Shown here: positions 28,201 to 36,137 of the stretch, in pieces
Layout: the number at the start of each line of letters is the position of its first letter
Numbering within the stretch: position 1 is the stretch's first letter
Assembly (NCBI GenBank): GCA_029571985.1
Contig: JAKQVC010000048.1
Span: forward strand, 114,705 to 178,704
Direction of reading: 5' to 3'
From: Bacteroidota bacterium
GTDB taxonomy: Bacteria; Bacteroidota; Bacteroidia; Chitinophagales; BACL12
DNA: 64,000 nucleotides
Notes under the pieces: model-generated
Database searches by the model: none
What the model was told of the DNA's origin: nothing
Seen by the model: the letters and a program-made list of their open reading frames with translations, nothing else
Program-made: the position numbers and the translations under genes

Positions 28201-28846
28201 TGTTCAGGATATGTTTGGCGACGATTTGGAAAAATCCATACATAAAACTGCATATGTATTCCACTCTTCTGTATTGATGAATGAAGGAAATGGTAAATTC
28301 ACCATGAAGTTTTTACCAAACTATGCGCAAATCTCTACCGTATTCGGAACCGTTATTGATGACTTCAATGAAGATGGTTATGCTGATATCCTGCTGCATG
28401 GTAACTTCTATAATACAGAAATTGAAATTACCCGTCATGATGCCGGTACCGGATTATTGTTACTCGGTAAAGGAGATGGCACCTTTGATTATCGCCGCGG
28501 ATTTGAAACAGGGTTTAAGAGCGATGGCGATGCAAAAGCCTTAGCAACTATCCTGGATGCAAAAACCAAGCAACCGGTGATATTAATTGGCAACAGTAAT
28601 GGTAAAATGAGCGCTTATGGATTAACCACCGCCATTAAAACCATTGAACTCGCCAGCTCAGATGCCTATGCCATTATAACCTATGCGGATGGCAAAAAAG
28701 CAAAACAGGAATTATATGCCGGAAGCGGATACCTGAGCCAGAGTGCAAAGTATGTGCGTATTACCGCCAATGTGAAACAGGTGGATGTATACGATTACAA
28801 AGGCACTATGCGTACGGTTTATCCAATGAATATGGCTGCCAAATAA
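25217..28846 (+). CDS. Double seven-bladed FG-GAP/VCBS propeller lipoprotein with ASPIC/UnbV domain (2)
   Basis: 1209 aa. Lipobox VLSSC (Cys25 from this start; MKIQHT at residue 5 is an alternative start). Same layout as the preceding paralogue: seven Asp loops (DVNKDNLPDLF to DLDRDGDIDMV), an ASPIC/UnbV domain at about 535-625 (INFKVKGYAKNSAGLGTK, IHFGVG, VEWLDG), then seven more (DVNGDGSDDFY to DFNEDGYADIL). A few loops have lost the Gly (DVNKDNLPD, DFNNDNALD). The pair looks like a tandem duplication that has diverged widely. It is separated from its twin by only 23 bp and followed by a strong terminator, so the two form one operon. Confidence 0.9.
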   Translation: MKATMKIQHTLLIAGCTALSVLSSCNLFKSSDADTRGSVIIDKNREVTLDGNSGKLFDILTNKSTGIDFVNDLTENYSVNWWRYSYIYNGGSVCIGDVNKDNLPDLFFTGNLVPSRLYLNKGNLQFEDVTAKSGIASRKEKWPYGASMVDFDGDDDLDIYICMSRWDNPEQRANEMWVNNGDGTFTEMAAKLGIDDKSYSTHANFFDCDNDGDLDIYLVTHPVDFIDKNKTRYFQKIEQGKNLSNQFYINNGDGTFSEVHMQMGINNHGYGLSATVGDINDDGFQDVFVANDYAMYDYVYVYDNKTKKYRDESLTAIKKTSINSMGSDIADFNNDGFLDMFVVDMDMEDNYTYKTFMLSSQVEIMRILLNAGYGYQNRSNSMQMNNGDGTFSEISRTANVSTTDWSWTTFFTDFDNDGYKDLYIANGFLRDFHVDESETYHKLRRAVRIEDSTVYYEVRKELPNYVLDHPNYIFRNNGDLSFEDMRDKWGIYYPSITYGGGYSDLDRDGDIDMVISNVNQSPWVYRNNSEKMNLGNNYINFKVKGYAKNSAGLGTKVRIFTGNQQQYIQTSASRGYITTIIDDIHFGVGKSTQIDRVEVEWLDGTKLMLTNVPVNQVVVLDHAQGSKSIQFPERISSNKTFAEVGSKIGVDFEHKEADYDDYLREFLLPHKMSTLGSGIAVGDVNGDGSDDFYAGGAAGQSGAMYIQTANGSFEKSNFVQGANDGLTSEDAGSILFDADNDGDNDLYVASGSNECSATDARLADRLYINDGKGNFKLNKQAIPDIKSSSSVVTAADYDKDGDMDLFVGGRQIPGRYLASASSYILRNDGGKFTDVSAEVAPMLNNIGMVTSALWSDFNNDNALDLIITGDWMAITFLKNSGGKFSDVTSSTGLANATGWWQSINGADLDNDGDMDYVVGNFGTNRRYKNTVSTQGKPLPLEAFLYDFDKSGTEDYIMCYYQHDKLFPVKTRERMLEQIPSIEEKFPTWNEYGIATVQDMFGDDLEKSIHKTAYVFHSSVLMNEGNGKFTMKFLPNYAQISTVFGTVIDDFNEDGYADILLHGNFYNTEIEITRHDAGTGLLLLGKGDGTFDYRRGFETGFKSDGDAKALATILDAKTKQPVILIGNSNGKMSAYGLTTAIKTIELASSDAYAIITYADGKKAKQELYAGSGYLSQSAKYVRITANVKQVDVYDYKGTMRTVYPMNMAAK

Positions 28847-28869
28847 ATGGCAATAAGCAAATACAAAAC

Positions 28870-28906
28870 AAAAGGCTGTCAACGTATTGACAGCCTTTTG
28901 TTTTTT
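28870..28906. terminator. Bidirectional terminator between propeller and Lon-domain genes
   Basis: AAAAGGCTGTCAA (28870-28882) pairs with TTGACAGCCTTTT (28887-28899) over CGTA, with T runs on both strands. Confidence 0.9.
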
Positions 28907-29543
28907 ACAGAAAATCCGGCGGATTTACCATGCGATATTGGCCATTCCATTTGGCCTTATCTCTGATTTCAGCTACCTGTCGCACAGCGGGTAATATTTT
29001 GCGAATATGGTCAATACAAAACTGCTGCCTTTCCGACTCGCGCACCAGTGTAAGCATTTCATACTCATCACGCAGCGAGAAACCGATATAGTGTCCTAAT
29101 TTGAATGAGGTAAAATCAAATCCGGGTTTCTCAATCGTGGAGAGAATATCCAATAACCCAAACAACTCCCTGGTAAGCTCTTCCAGTTCGGCACGCAGGC
29201 GACTATGTTTATCTTCAAGATTAGGCAGTAACGAAATAATGGCACCCGCATATAATTTCTCAGGCACTTCACGAACAACTTCCAGCACTTTAAAAGCATG
29301 TAAGCCCAATGCCTGGATATCCATCTCTCCGTCAGGATATACCTTATGCACATTTTCAACCCGCATTTCTGTGCCGATATCTAAAATAGTATTCTGCTCA
29401 ACAATGGGGATACCAAATGTCTTTTGTTCGGCAGCACATTCCTGTATAAGCTGCTTGTAGCGAGGTTCAAAAATATGCAGATTGATGCGTTCGCCCGGAA
29501 AGGCAACCATGTTTAAAGGAAATATTGGAATGAATTTTTGCAT
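28905..29543 (-). CDS. Lon-protease N-domain-like protein
   Basis: 212 aa with only the N-terminal substrate-binding (LON) domain and no ATPase or protease part. The start IFPLNMVAFPGERINLHIFEPRYKQLI is the LON-domain signature; a helical tail follows. Stand-alone versions are common in Bacteroidota and other phyla, with unproven function, perhaps as substrate adaptor. The DUF1684 gene lies 8 bp upstream on the same strand, so the two are co-transcribed. Confidence 0.92.
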   Translation of the reverse strand: MQKFIPIFPLNMVAFPGERINLHIFEPRYKQLIQECAAEQKTFGIPIVEQNTILDIGTEMRVENVHKVYPDGEMDIQALGLHAFKVLEVVREVPEKLYAGAIISLLPNLEDKHSRLRAELEELTRELFGLLDILSTIEKPGFDFTSFKLGHYIGFSLRDEYEMLTLVRESERQQFCIDHIRKILPAVRQVAEIRDKAKWNGQYRMVNPPDFL

Positions 29544-29551
29544 CTGGTCAC

Positions 29552-30175
29552 TCAGTTTTTTTCACCCGCCCGAATACGTCCGGGAATTGTATTTGATTTT
29601 GGCGGAATAGCGCAGGAAAAAGCTGCATTGTATCTGCAAAAAGGCTGATAAGCAAAATTAAAGTCCACAATTGCCTTCCCTTCCTCATTGATATATACAT
29701 CCAAATATCTCCCCCCTGCATACGTTTCATCGCCGTTTGTGCCATCATAAAACGGCATAAAGTACTGCCCTGCTTCTACTTTTTTACTATTGGTTAACGG
29801 TGCATATATTTCAAGCTTAGCTGATATCGAATCCAATTGAATATATACATAGCCAACTGTGCGATATTTTTCTTCAACGCCTAATGTGGTTGGCATAACA
29901 AAAACAGTTCCGTTGTGCATTGGTTCAAAGTCGGCAATTAATCGATAATGCTCATCAACCGGAAAATAATCAACCCCTTTAAATGTCATCCTTGCCTCAG
30001 GTGTTAAAGGCGAATCCTCGCTGTTAAAAAAAGCCTTCACCTCATTCCTATGTATATTTACATAGTCAATGTAATTTTGAATGCCTATTTCAATAGGGTC
30101 TTGTTTGGCCGTGCAGGATGCCATTACCAATAACAGGTATAAAACAAAGCAGCTGGTTATGCCGTTTCTGAACAT
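29552..30175 (-). CDS. DUF1684 lipoprotein
   Basis: 207 aa. Lipobox VMASC (Cys21). The body shows DUF1684 features: an N-terminal IHRNEVKAFFNSEDSPLTPEAR (phrased here by its ends), then PMHNGTVFVMPTTLG, and the C-terminal DFNFAYQPFCRYNAAFSCAIPP with two Cys that may form a disulfide. Function of the domain is not established; it is an exported protein. First gene of a two-gene unit with the Lon-domain gene; a good promoter precedes it. Confidence 0.88.
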   Translation of the reverse strand: MFRNGITSCFVLYLLLVMASCTAKQDPIEIGIQNYIDYVNIHRNEVKAFFNSEDSPLTPEARMTFKGVDYFPVDEHYRLIADFEPMHNGTVFVMPTTLGVEEKYRTVGYVYIQLDSISAKLEIYAPLTNSKKVEAGQYFMPFYDGTNGDETYAGGRYLDVYINEEGKAIVDFNFAYQPFCRYNAAFSCAIPPKSNTIPGRIRAGEKN

Positions 30176-30179
30176 GCTT

Positions 30180-30207
30180 CAAATATACATGAACCAATAG
30201 TATTCAA
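30180..30207 (-). promoter_or_regulatory. Promoter of DUF1684 gene: TTG-N17-TATATTTG
   Basis: On the minus strand, TTG (30207-30205) is followed after 17 bp by TATATTTG (30187-30180), a full match to the Bacteroidota -33/-7 consensus. The start codon at 30175 is 4 nt further, so the transcript may be leaderless. Confidence 0.6.
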
Positions 30208-30225
30208 CCAACCGGATGACAACCT

Positions 30226-30582
30226 ATGTTTGATATTGAATCTTTCAGAGCGTATTGTCTCGCAAAAAAGGGCGTGACAGAAGAATTACCTTTTGGTGAC
30301 GACACACTGGTGTACAAGGTACTCGGCAAGATGTTTGCACTAACAGGCATCAATAGCGACCCGTTCAGTTTGAACCTGAAATGCGATCCGGAAATGGCCA
30401 TACAACTGCGTGAAAGATACCCTGCCGTGCAACCTGGTTATCATATGAATAAACGCCATTGGAATACCGTAGTGGTAGATGGTTCTATTCCCATCAAAGA
30501 AATCAAAAACATGATTGACAGCAGTTATCAGTTAGTGGTTGCCGGATTACCAGCTAAATTGCGTCAATCGCTCGAATCATGA
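30226..30582 (+). CDS. MmcQ/YjbR-family protein
   Basis: 118 aa, the usual size. The motifs EELPFGDDTLVYKV, KMFAL and the C-terminal PGYHMNKRHWNTV followed by DSSYQLVVAGLPAK match the YjbR family, which has a CyaY-like fold and is called DNA-binding by similarity. Its stop overlaps the pseudouridine synthase start by 4 bp (ATGA), so they are translationally coupled. Divergent from DUF1684. Confidence 0.92.
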   Translation: MFDIESFRAYCLAKKGVTEELPFGDDTLVYKVLGKMFALTGINSDPFSLNLKCDPEMAIQLRERYPAVQPGYHMNKRHWNTVVVDGSIPIKEIKNMIDSSYQLVVAGLPAKLRQSLES

Positions 30583-31262
30583 TTACCGATACCGACATAT
30601 TATACCTGGATAACCATCTGATTGCTATCAATAAAAAACCAGGACAGATTGCTCAGTCAGACAAAACAGGCGATACAAGTCTGGTTGAAGAAGTCAGTGC
30701 TTACATCAAACAAAAATTCGAAAAGCCGGGTAATGTGTATTTAGGTTTGTTGCACCGCATCGACAGACCTGTTAGCGGTGTATTGCTGTTTGCGCGCACA
30801 AGTAAGGCAGCTGAACGCATGTCGGCAGCCATTCAACAGCGTGCTTTACATAAAACATATTGGGCAGTGGTTAAGAACAAACCGCCTAAAGATGCAGACA
30901 CCTTAAACCACTATCTGATTAAAAATGAACAGCAAAATAAGTCGTATATCACAACGGCTAACAAACCCAATGCAAAACAGGCTAGTTTATCCTATACCCT
31001 GTTGCAAACCCTGCACAGATATTATTTACTGGAAGTTGTGATACATACCGGCAGACATCATCAAATACGCGCGCAATTATCTGCTATCGGTTGTCCGATA
31101 AAGGGCGATCTGAAATATGGTTTCGACCGCTCGAATACGAATGGCTCCATTCATTTACACGCCAGAAGTCTGAGCTTCATCCATCCTGTAACCGGCGTAC
31201 AAATCACCATCACAGCACCACCACCATCGGATCCAATCTGGCAGGCATGTTTACAGGTGTAA
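30579..31262 (+). CDS. RluA-family RNA pseudouridine synthase
   Basis: 227 aa. Catalytic motif HRIDRPVSG carries the active-site Asp, followed by LLFARTSKAAERMS. The RHHQIRAQL motif and the end IHLHARSLSFIHPVTG fit the RluA family. No N-terminal S4 domain. Converts a uridine in rRNA or tRNA to pseudouridine; which site is unknown. Coupled to the YjbR gene by a 4-bp overlap. Confidence 0.94.
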   Translation: MITDTDILYLDNHLIAINKKPGQIAQSDKTGDTSLVEEVSAYIKQKFEKPGNVYLGLLHRIDRPVSGVLLFARTSKAAERMSAAIQQRALHKTYWAVVKNKPPKDADTLNHYLIKNEQQNKSYITTANKPNAKQASLSYTLLQTLHRYYLLEVVIHTGRHHQIRAQLSAIGCPIKGDLKYGFDRSNTNGSIHLHARSLSFIHPVTGVQITITAPPPSDPIWQACLQV

Positions 31263-31293
31263 TAGGCTTCAGATATACTTTCTATTTTAAGTC

Positions 31294-31321
31294 AAAAAAA
31301 AAGCCTGCTTATCAAGCAGGC
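31294..31321 (-). terminator. Terminator after porin-like gene
   Basis: GCCTGCTT (31303-31310) pairs with AAGCAGGC (31314-31321) over ATC; the A run at 31294-31302 is a T run on the minus strand. It serves the minus-strand gene at 31346. Confidence 0.8.
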
Positions 31322-31345
31322 CTATTTACATGACAGTAAGCTTTA

Positions 31346-32191
31346 TCAATAATTATCATCGCCCCCGCTGCCAATTTTAGCATCTGGGAACATGAAGTTG
31401 ATACCTAATGAAAAACCAACATAAGCATTGTGTGAAGCGCGATACCTGTTTTCACCTTGTGCAGGGCGGAGCTCACGGGTAGCTTTTGAGTTGATGTCAA
31501 AGAATCCGATATACCCACGGAACTGTGGTGTAAAATAGAGATTATCATTTACATAAATATCAGCACCAACACCTACGGCCGCTCCGATATCAAAAGGTGT
31601 AAAGAAATCTGTTCCGGATGTTTTTGGCTCACCTTTAAAATCAGGAACACCACTTGTAGGCGCCTCATATCCGGCATCCTCTACCGGGCGTTGATTATCA
31701 GGGTCCGAATCGTCAAGATCCGCTGTATAATATTGGTCGGCATTCATCAATAACCCAAACTGCAAACCACCTGCCATCTGATACTTAACAGCAGATTTTG
31801 AATCACCTTCCATATATTTAAACAGTACGGGTACTTGCAAATAGGTTAAATCCACATATCGATAGGTTAAAACCTTTTCTTTTAAATCAGGTTTTGTAGG
31901 ATCTTGCACAGGGCCGAAATCCTTAATGATATCAGAATAATCCTGACCCATTTGTGCGTAGTTAAATTCTACCTGGAGACCAAAATTTTCATCCCAATTG
32001 TATCCAAAGTTAGCACCACCCAAAATGCCATACTTGTATTCATAATCCATTTGTGAATACTCATAGTTATTTTGATTGATAACCCAAATGCTATTCATCT
32101 GGCCATGAAATCCAAAATGAATCCCTTCCTGTGCCTGCAACATGGGTGCAGCTAAGGCTACGGTAAACAGTGCGAGTAATATTTTTTTCAT
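31346..32191 (-). CDS. Outer-membrane beta-barrel porin-family protein
   Basis: 281 aa from ATG 32191 (MKKILLALFTVALAAPMLQA, a good signal peptide); 36 codons open upstream are rejected. The mature part shows alternating barrel strands: GFHGQMNSIWVIN, FGYNWDENFGLQVEFNY, VPVLFKYMEG and the C-terminal AYVGFSLGINFMFP. This fits the OMP_b-brl_2 group. A loop of ~45 residues rich in Asp and Pro (around DLDDSDPDNQRP) is probably extracellular. Function unknown. Confidence 0.88.
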   Translation of the reverse strand: MKKILLALFTVALAAPMLQAQEGIHFGFHGQMNSIWVINQNNYEYSQMDYEYKYGILGGANFGYNWDENFGLQVEFNYAQMGQDYSDIIKDFGPVQDPTKPDLKEKVLTYRYVDLTYLQVPVLFKYMEGDSKSAVKYQMAGGLQFGLLMNADQYYTADLDDSDPDNQRPVEDAGYEAPTSGVPDFKGEPKTSGTDFFTPFDIGAAVGVGADIYVNDNLYFTPQFRGYIGFFDINSKATRELRPAQGENRYRASHNAYVGFSLGINFMFPDAKIGSGGDDNY

Positions 32192-32215
32192 ACTAATATT
32201 GTCTTTCAGTAGCCA

Positions 32216-32244
32216 CGAATATACAACCTTCTGTAATGTTGCAA
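32216..32244 (-). promoter_or_regulatory. Promoter of porin gene: TTG-N18-TATATTCG
   Basis: TTG (32244-32242) and TATATTCG (32223-32216) on the minus strand, 18 bp apart. The -7 box has C where the consensus has T. ATG is 24 nt further at 32191. Confidence 0.45.
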
Positions 32245-32416
32245 AGCAAACAATCAACATTTTACCCGTTTTTTGTATCAAATAGCAAGCAAAACCCAAA
32301 CGCTTTAAGAATCACAATTTAGCCTGCATCTCAAACAAATAACTGAATAAATACGAGCAGTGCGGGCCACGGAATGTGGAAAAACCAAACTTTTTGCCTG
32401 TCACAAATAGCCTCAC

Positions 32417-32445
32417 TTGGAAATATTTTTCGTGAAGTATCTTCG
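32417..32445 (+). promoter_or_regulatory. Promoter of methyltransferase gene: TTG-N18-TATCTTCG
   Basis: TTG 32417-32419 and TATCTTCG 32438-32445, 18 bp apart, with the ATG only 4 nt downstream at 32450. It mirrors the divergent porin promoter, which also has the TTCG variant. Confidence 0.5.
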
Positions 32446-32449
32446 CAGC

Positions 32450-33238
32450 ATGAGCAGGCTGTTTATGGCGACAAAATTTATACAGCATCAATGGCAGGCA
32501 TTAACCAGCCATGAGGTGCATTCGCCATTTTTGTTCAGGCTGAATGAGGAAGTGTTTCAGAACACCCGTCATTATTATGCCTTTGACGAGATTGCTTTCA
32601 GACGTGACCAGCTTTTGCAGTCGACACAACGCATCCCGGTTACGGATTTCGGTGCCGGCAGTCAGGTGGTAACCGGTAAGGAACGCCGGGTTGCGGATAT
32701 CGCCCGCACGAGTCTCACCTCCCCACACTTTGGCAAATTGTTGTTCAAGCTTGCCCAATTTCATCAACCCAAAACCATCCTCGAAATCGGTACATCTTTG
32801 GGTATCAGCGCAGCCTATTTAGCGAGTGGTGCGCCGGATGCACAGGTTATCACCCTGGAGGGAAGCCCACACATTGCGCAACTCGCAAAAGACCAATTTG
32901 AAGCATTGGGCCTTAACCGGATAACCCTTTTAGAGGGCGAATTCAGCACTACTTTGCCAAAAGCCTTGTCACAGGTAAAGTCGCTCGATATGGTATTTAT
33001 TGACGGCAACCACCAATTTGCGCCCACCTTAAGTTATTTTGAACAGATTAAGCCCTACCTCCATGATCATGCGCTTGTCATTTTTGACGATATTCATTGG
33101 AGTAAAGGGATGCATAAGGCCTGGGAAATGGTGAAACAGGATCCGATGGTAAGGGTGAGTATTGACCTGTTTTATAAGGGTATTATTGCCTTTGACCCCG
33201 GTTTTCGTGAACCTGTACACGTGAAAATGCGCTATTAA
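32450..33238 (+). CDS. Class I SAM-dependent O-methyltransferase
   Basis: 262 aa from ATG 32450 (MSRLFMATKFIQHQW); an open TTG-started extension to 32417 overlaps the promoter. The Rossmann motif TILEIGTSLGISAAYLA binds SAM, followed by VITLEGSPHIAQLA, DMVFIDGNHQ and ALVIFDDIHWSKGM, the pattern of catechol-O-methyltransferase-like enzymes in which Asp residues bind a metal. The N-terminal ~90 residues are lineage-specific (VHSPFLFRLNEEV). Substrate unknown. Single gene with its own promoter. Confidence 0.92.
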   Translation: MSRLFMATKFIQHQWQALTSHEVHSPFLFRLNEEVFQNTRHYYAFDEIAFRRDQLLQSTQRIPVTDFGAGSQVVTGKERRVADIARTSLTSPHFGKLLFKLAQFHQPKTILEIGTSLGISAAYLASGAPDAQVITLEGSPHIAQLAKDQFEALGLNRITLLEGEFSTTLPKALSQVKSLDMVFIDGNHQFAPTLSYFEQIKPYLHDHALVIFDDIHWSKGMHKAWEMVKQDPMVRVSIDLFYKGIIAFDPGFREPVHVKMRY

Positions 33239-33345
33239 ATGCCTTAGCGCTCCAGTTCTGCCTGGCCTCCTTAACGAAGTTTAACCGAGTCCTAATAGGC
33301 ACTCCCCTATTCTTACTGTATTTTTACGGCAAAGTCACCACAGAT

Positions 33346-34719
33346 ATGAAAAAACAGTTATTGTTCGGTATAGTCATGATGTGCGTAAGCCTGACGACCT
33401 ATGCCCAAAAGGAATTGCCATCCAATTTCTTTTTAAAAACCCTCCCCAATGGAATGCAAATGCTGGTTATTGAAGATAACAGCGTGCCTCTTGTAACAAT
33501 GGAAATTGTTGTTCGTAATGGCGCATACACCGAAGATTCTGCATTTAATGGATTATCCCATATGTATGAACACATGTTCTTCAAGGCAAACAAAGCCCTT
33601 CCCAGCCAGGAACAATTTCTTGACAGGGTACAGGAATTAGGCGTAGTTTTTAATGGTACTACCGGCGATGAGCGGGTAAACTACTTCATTACACTCAGCA
33701 ACCAAAAAACAGGTGAAGGCCTCGAGTTTATGAGTAATGCGATTCGTTACCCATTATTTCTTGAGGAAGAAATGAAAAAAGAAAACCCGGTTGTTGATGG
33801 CGAGTTTCAGCGCGCTGAATCTAATCCGGTATTCTTTTTATTAGACGATATGAACCGTCATTTATGGAAAAAGAATTACTACCGTAAAAATGCCATTGGT
33901 TTGCACGACGTCATCCTGAGTTGTACACCTGAAAAAATGCGCGTTATCCAGGAAAAATACTACTATCCTAACAATAGCTTAATGGCCGTTGCAGGTGCCG
34001 TAAATCATGAAGAGGTATTTGCATTGATTGAAAAATATTTTGGAGATTGGAAACCATCTGGCTTCAATCCGGCTGAAAAATGGCCCGTACCTGAAATGGA
34101 GCCTTTACAGGGTGTAACCAATTATGTAACATTGAATGAGAATGCACAAGTGCCCATTTTTATGACTGGCTATCATGGTCCCGACACTCGTCGCGATGTT
34201 CATTCAACTTATGCTGCGGATGTATTTTCATATATTCTTGGGCAGTCAAATTCAAAATTGCAAAAAGAGTTAGTGGAAACCGGTCTCGCTTTCCAAGTGG
34301 GCGTAAGCTATCAAACATGCATGTATACCGGACCTATTCAGATATTTATGGTACCTAATCCTGCAAAAGTTACCGAAGCGTGGAATGTATTGCAGAGAAA
34401 TATTCAGGAGTGGGCCGACCCGGCTTACTATACACCTGAAATGCTTGAAACAGCAAAACGCCAATTAAGTATTTCAGAAACATACAGCAAAGAAACTACG
34501 AGTGAGTATATTCATCTGGTTACATATTGGTGGTGTTCTGCCGATTTAGATTATCATGTCAATTACATCGAAAATTTGAATAAGGTAACACCTGAAGATA
34601 TCTCGGCTTATGTAAAAAAATACATTATTGGACAGCCACATGTAAACGGTCTCTTATTAAATCCTGCCATGAAAGACATGGTTGATTTGAAGAGTATTGG
34701 TTTTGAAATTAAAGAATAA
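33346..34719 (+). CDS. M16-family zinc metalloprotease, catalytic partner
   Basis: 457 aa with a signal peptide (about 1-20, ending TYA). The inverted zinc motif HMYEH is intact (His72, Glu75, His76) and Glu153 in VVDGEF is the distal ligand at the proper distance. Two M16 domains follow (catalytic and the C-terminal M16C region). Periplasmic peptidase. The gene 20 bp downstream encodes an M16 protein without the zinc motif, so the two should form a heterodimer as in mitochondrial processing peptidase and its bacterial relatives. Confidence 0.94.
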   Translation: MKKQLLFGIVMMCVSLTTYAQKELPSNFFLKTLPNGMQMLVIEDNSVPLVTMEIVVRNGAYTEDSAFNGLSHMYEHMFFKANKALPSQEQFLDRVQELGVVFNGTTGDERVNYFITLSNQKTGEGLEFMSNAIRYPLFLEEEMKKENPVVDGEFQRAESNPVFFLLDDMNRHLWKKNYYRKNAIGLHDVILSCTPEKMRVIQEKYYYPNNSLMAVAGAVNHEEVFALIEKYFGDWKPSGFNPAEKWPVPEMEPLQGVTNYVTLNENAQVPIFMTGYHGPDTRRDVHSTYAADVFSYILGQSNSKLQKELVETGLAFQVGVSYQTCMYTGPIQIFMVPNPAKVTEAWNVLQRNIQEWADPAYYTPEMLETAKRQLSISETYSKETTSEYIHLVTYWWCSADLDYHVNYIENLNKVTPEDISAYVKKYIIGQPHVNGLLLNPAMKDMVDLKSIGFEIKE

Positions 34720-34739
34720 CCCGAAAACCTTATCGCATT

Positions 34740-36068
34740 ATGAAAAAGATACAATTAGCGATTGTTGCTTTGCTCACGGTATGTTCCATGCAGTTTGTAC
34801 AGGCACAAGACACGAAAGAATATATGATTGATGGCATTAAAGTCATCCACAAACAAGTGGCCAAAGATGTAATCAGTGTGCGCATGTTTGTTGAAGGTGG
34901 CACTGCCAATTATCCAAAAGACTTGGAAGGCATCGAAAACCTCACCCTTAACCTGATGATTGATGGTGGTACTAAATCTATGTCAAAATTAGATTTCAGA
35001 GCAGCCTCCGAAAAAATTGGTACCAGTTTCGGAGCAGGAACTAATCTGGATTACGGTTCAATCAGCATGACCTGTATTAAGCCTTATTGGGATCAGTCAT
35101 GGACATTGTTTGCCGATGCTGTGATGCAACCGGCTTTAAATGAAAATGAATTTACATTATTGCGCGATCAATTAGTAGCCAATGCACAACAAACTGAATC
35201 TGACCCGGATTCTTATCTGGCCAGCTTATCACGTCAGGTAGCTTTTGAGAAAAAAGACTATGCTAAGGCACCGGAAGGCACTGCCGCTTCTTTGCAAAAA
35301 CTCACCCTCGCAGATGTTCAAACTTATTACAAGAAAATAATTGGTAAAAAACGCATTTTCCTTGTAGTAGTGGGCAACATTTCTGAAGCAGATTTAACAG
35401 CAAAAATAAAAGCGTCTTTTGGCAGTATGCCTGGAGGCTCCGTTGCTTCCCGCGACAGCCGCACCTTGCTTACAACACCGAAATCTTATGTTGAAGACCG
35501 CGACATTGCTACCAACTATATTCGTGGTATCATGAGCGCCCCATTTGCCAATGAGCCGGAAGGCATTGCTTACCGTGTAGGTATCAGCATTATGGGCGAT
35601 CGTTACTTTGAGGAATTACGCACGAAAAGAAGCTTAAGCTATGCCCCGGCTGCATTTTATGGTTCAGCCGCTATTACCAATCCGTATGGCGTTATTTACA
35701 TCACTACTATCGACCCTAAACAAAGTATGCAGGTGATGGTGGATGAATTAAATAAAATCAAAACACAAGGATTTACAGAAAAAGAATTGCGTGATAAAAA
35801 AGAGGAATTCTTAACAGGCTATTACCTGACACTTGAAAGCACCTCAAATTTAGCAGATGCATTAGGTGTGGCTGAATTAACCGGCGGTTGGGAATATCTC
35901 GACAAACTTACCGAATCAGTGAACAACCTGAAACTGGAAGATTTAAATACGGTTATGGATAAATATACCAATACCATTGTGTGGACTTATTTAGGTAAAC
36001 AGGCGGCGGTATCTACCGAAGATTTCAAGCAAACAACACCTAAAGAGAAAAAGAACAAACCATATTAA
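34740..36068 (+). CDS. M16-family protein, non-catalytic partner
   Basis: 442 aa with signal peptide (ending VQAQ). It aligns in layout with the preceding M16 protein, but where HxxEH should be it reads LTLNLMIDGG, so no zinc site exists. The Arg/Tyr pair region RSLSYAPAAFYG, which contacts substrate in the partner subunit, is kept. It is therefore the complementing subunit of the heterodimer. Operon with the catalytic gene; a bidirectional terminator follows. Confidence 0.93.
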   Translation: MKKIQLAIVALLTVCSMQFVQAQDTKEYMIDGIKVIHKQVAKDVISVRMFVEGGTANYPKDLEGIENLTLNLMIDGGTKSMSKLDFRAASEKIGTSFGAGTNLDYGSISMTCIKPYWDQSWTLFADAVMQPALNENEFTLLRDQLVANAQQTESDPDSYLASLSRQVAFEKKDYAKAPEGTAASLQKLTLADVQTYYKKIIGKKRIFLVVVGNISEADLTAKIKASFGSMPGGSVASRDSRTLLTTPKSYVEDRDIATNYIRGIMSAPFANEPEGIAYRVGISIMGDRYFEELRTKRSLSYAPAAFYGSAAITNPYGVIYITTIDPKQSMQVMVDELNKIKTQGFTEKELRDKKEEFLTGYYLTLESTSNLADALGVAELTGGWEYLDKLTESVNNLKLEDLNTVMDKYTNTIVWTYLGKQAAVSTEDFKQTTPKEKKNKPY

Positions 36069-36086
36069 TACCTGAATTGCAGGATA

Positions 36087-36121
36087 AAAAAAAAGGCTGT
36101 TGTAAAAAACAGCCTTTTTTT
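36087..36121. terminator. Bidirectional terminator between M16 pair and thioesterase
   Basis: AAAAAAGGCTGTT (36089-36101) pairs with AACAGCCTTTTTT (36108-36120) over a 6-nt loop, with T runs on both strands. Confidence 0.9.
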
Positions 36122-36137
36122 ATGCATGTATTTTTTC

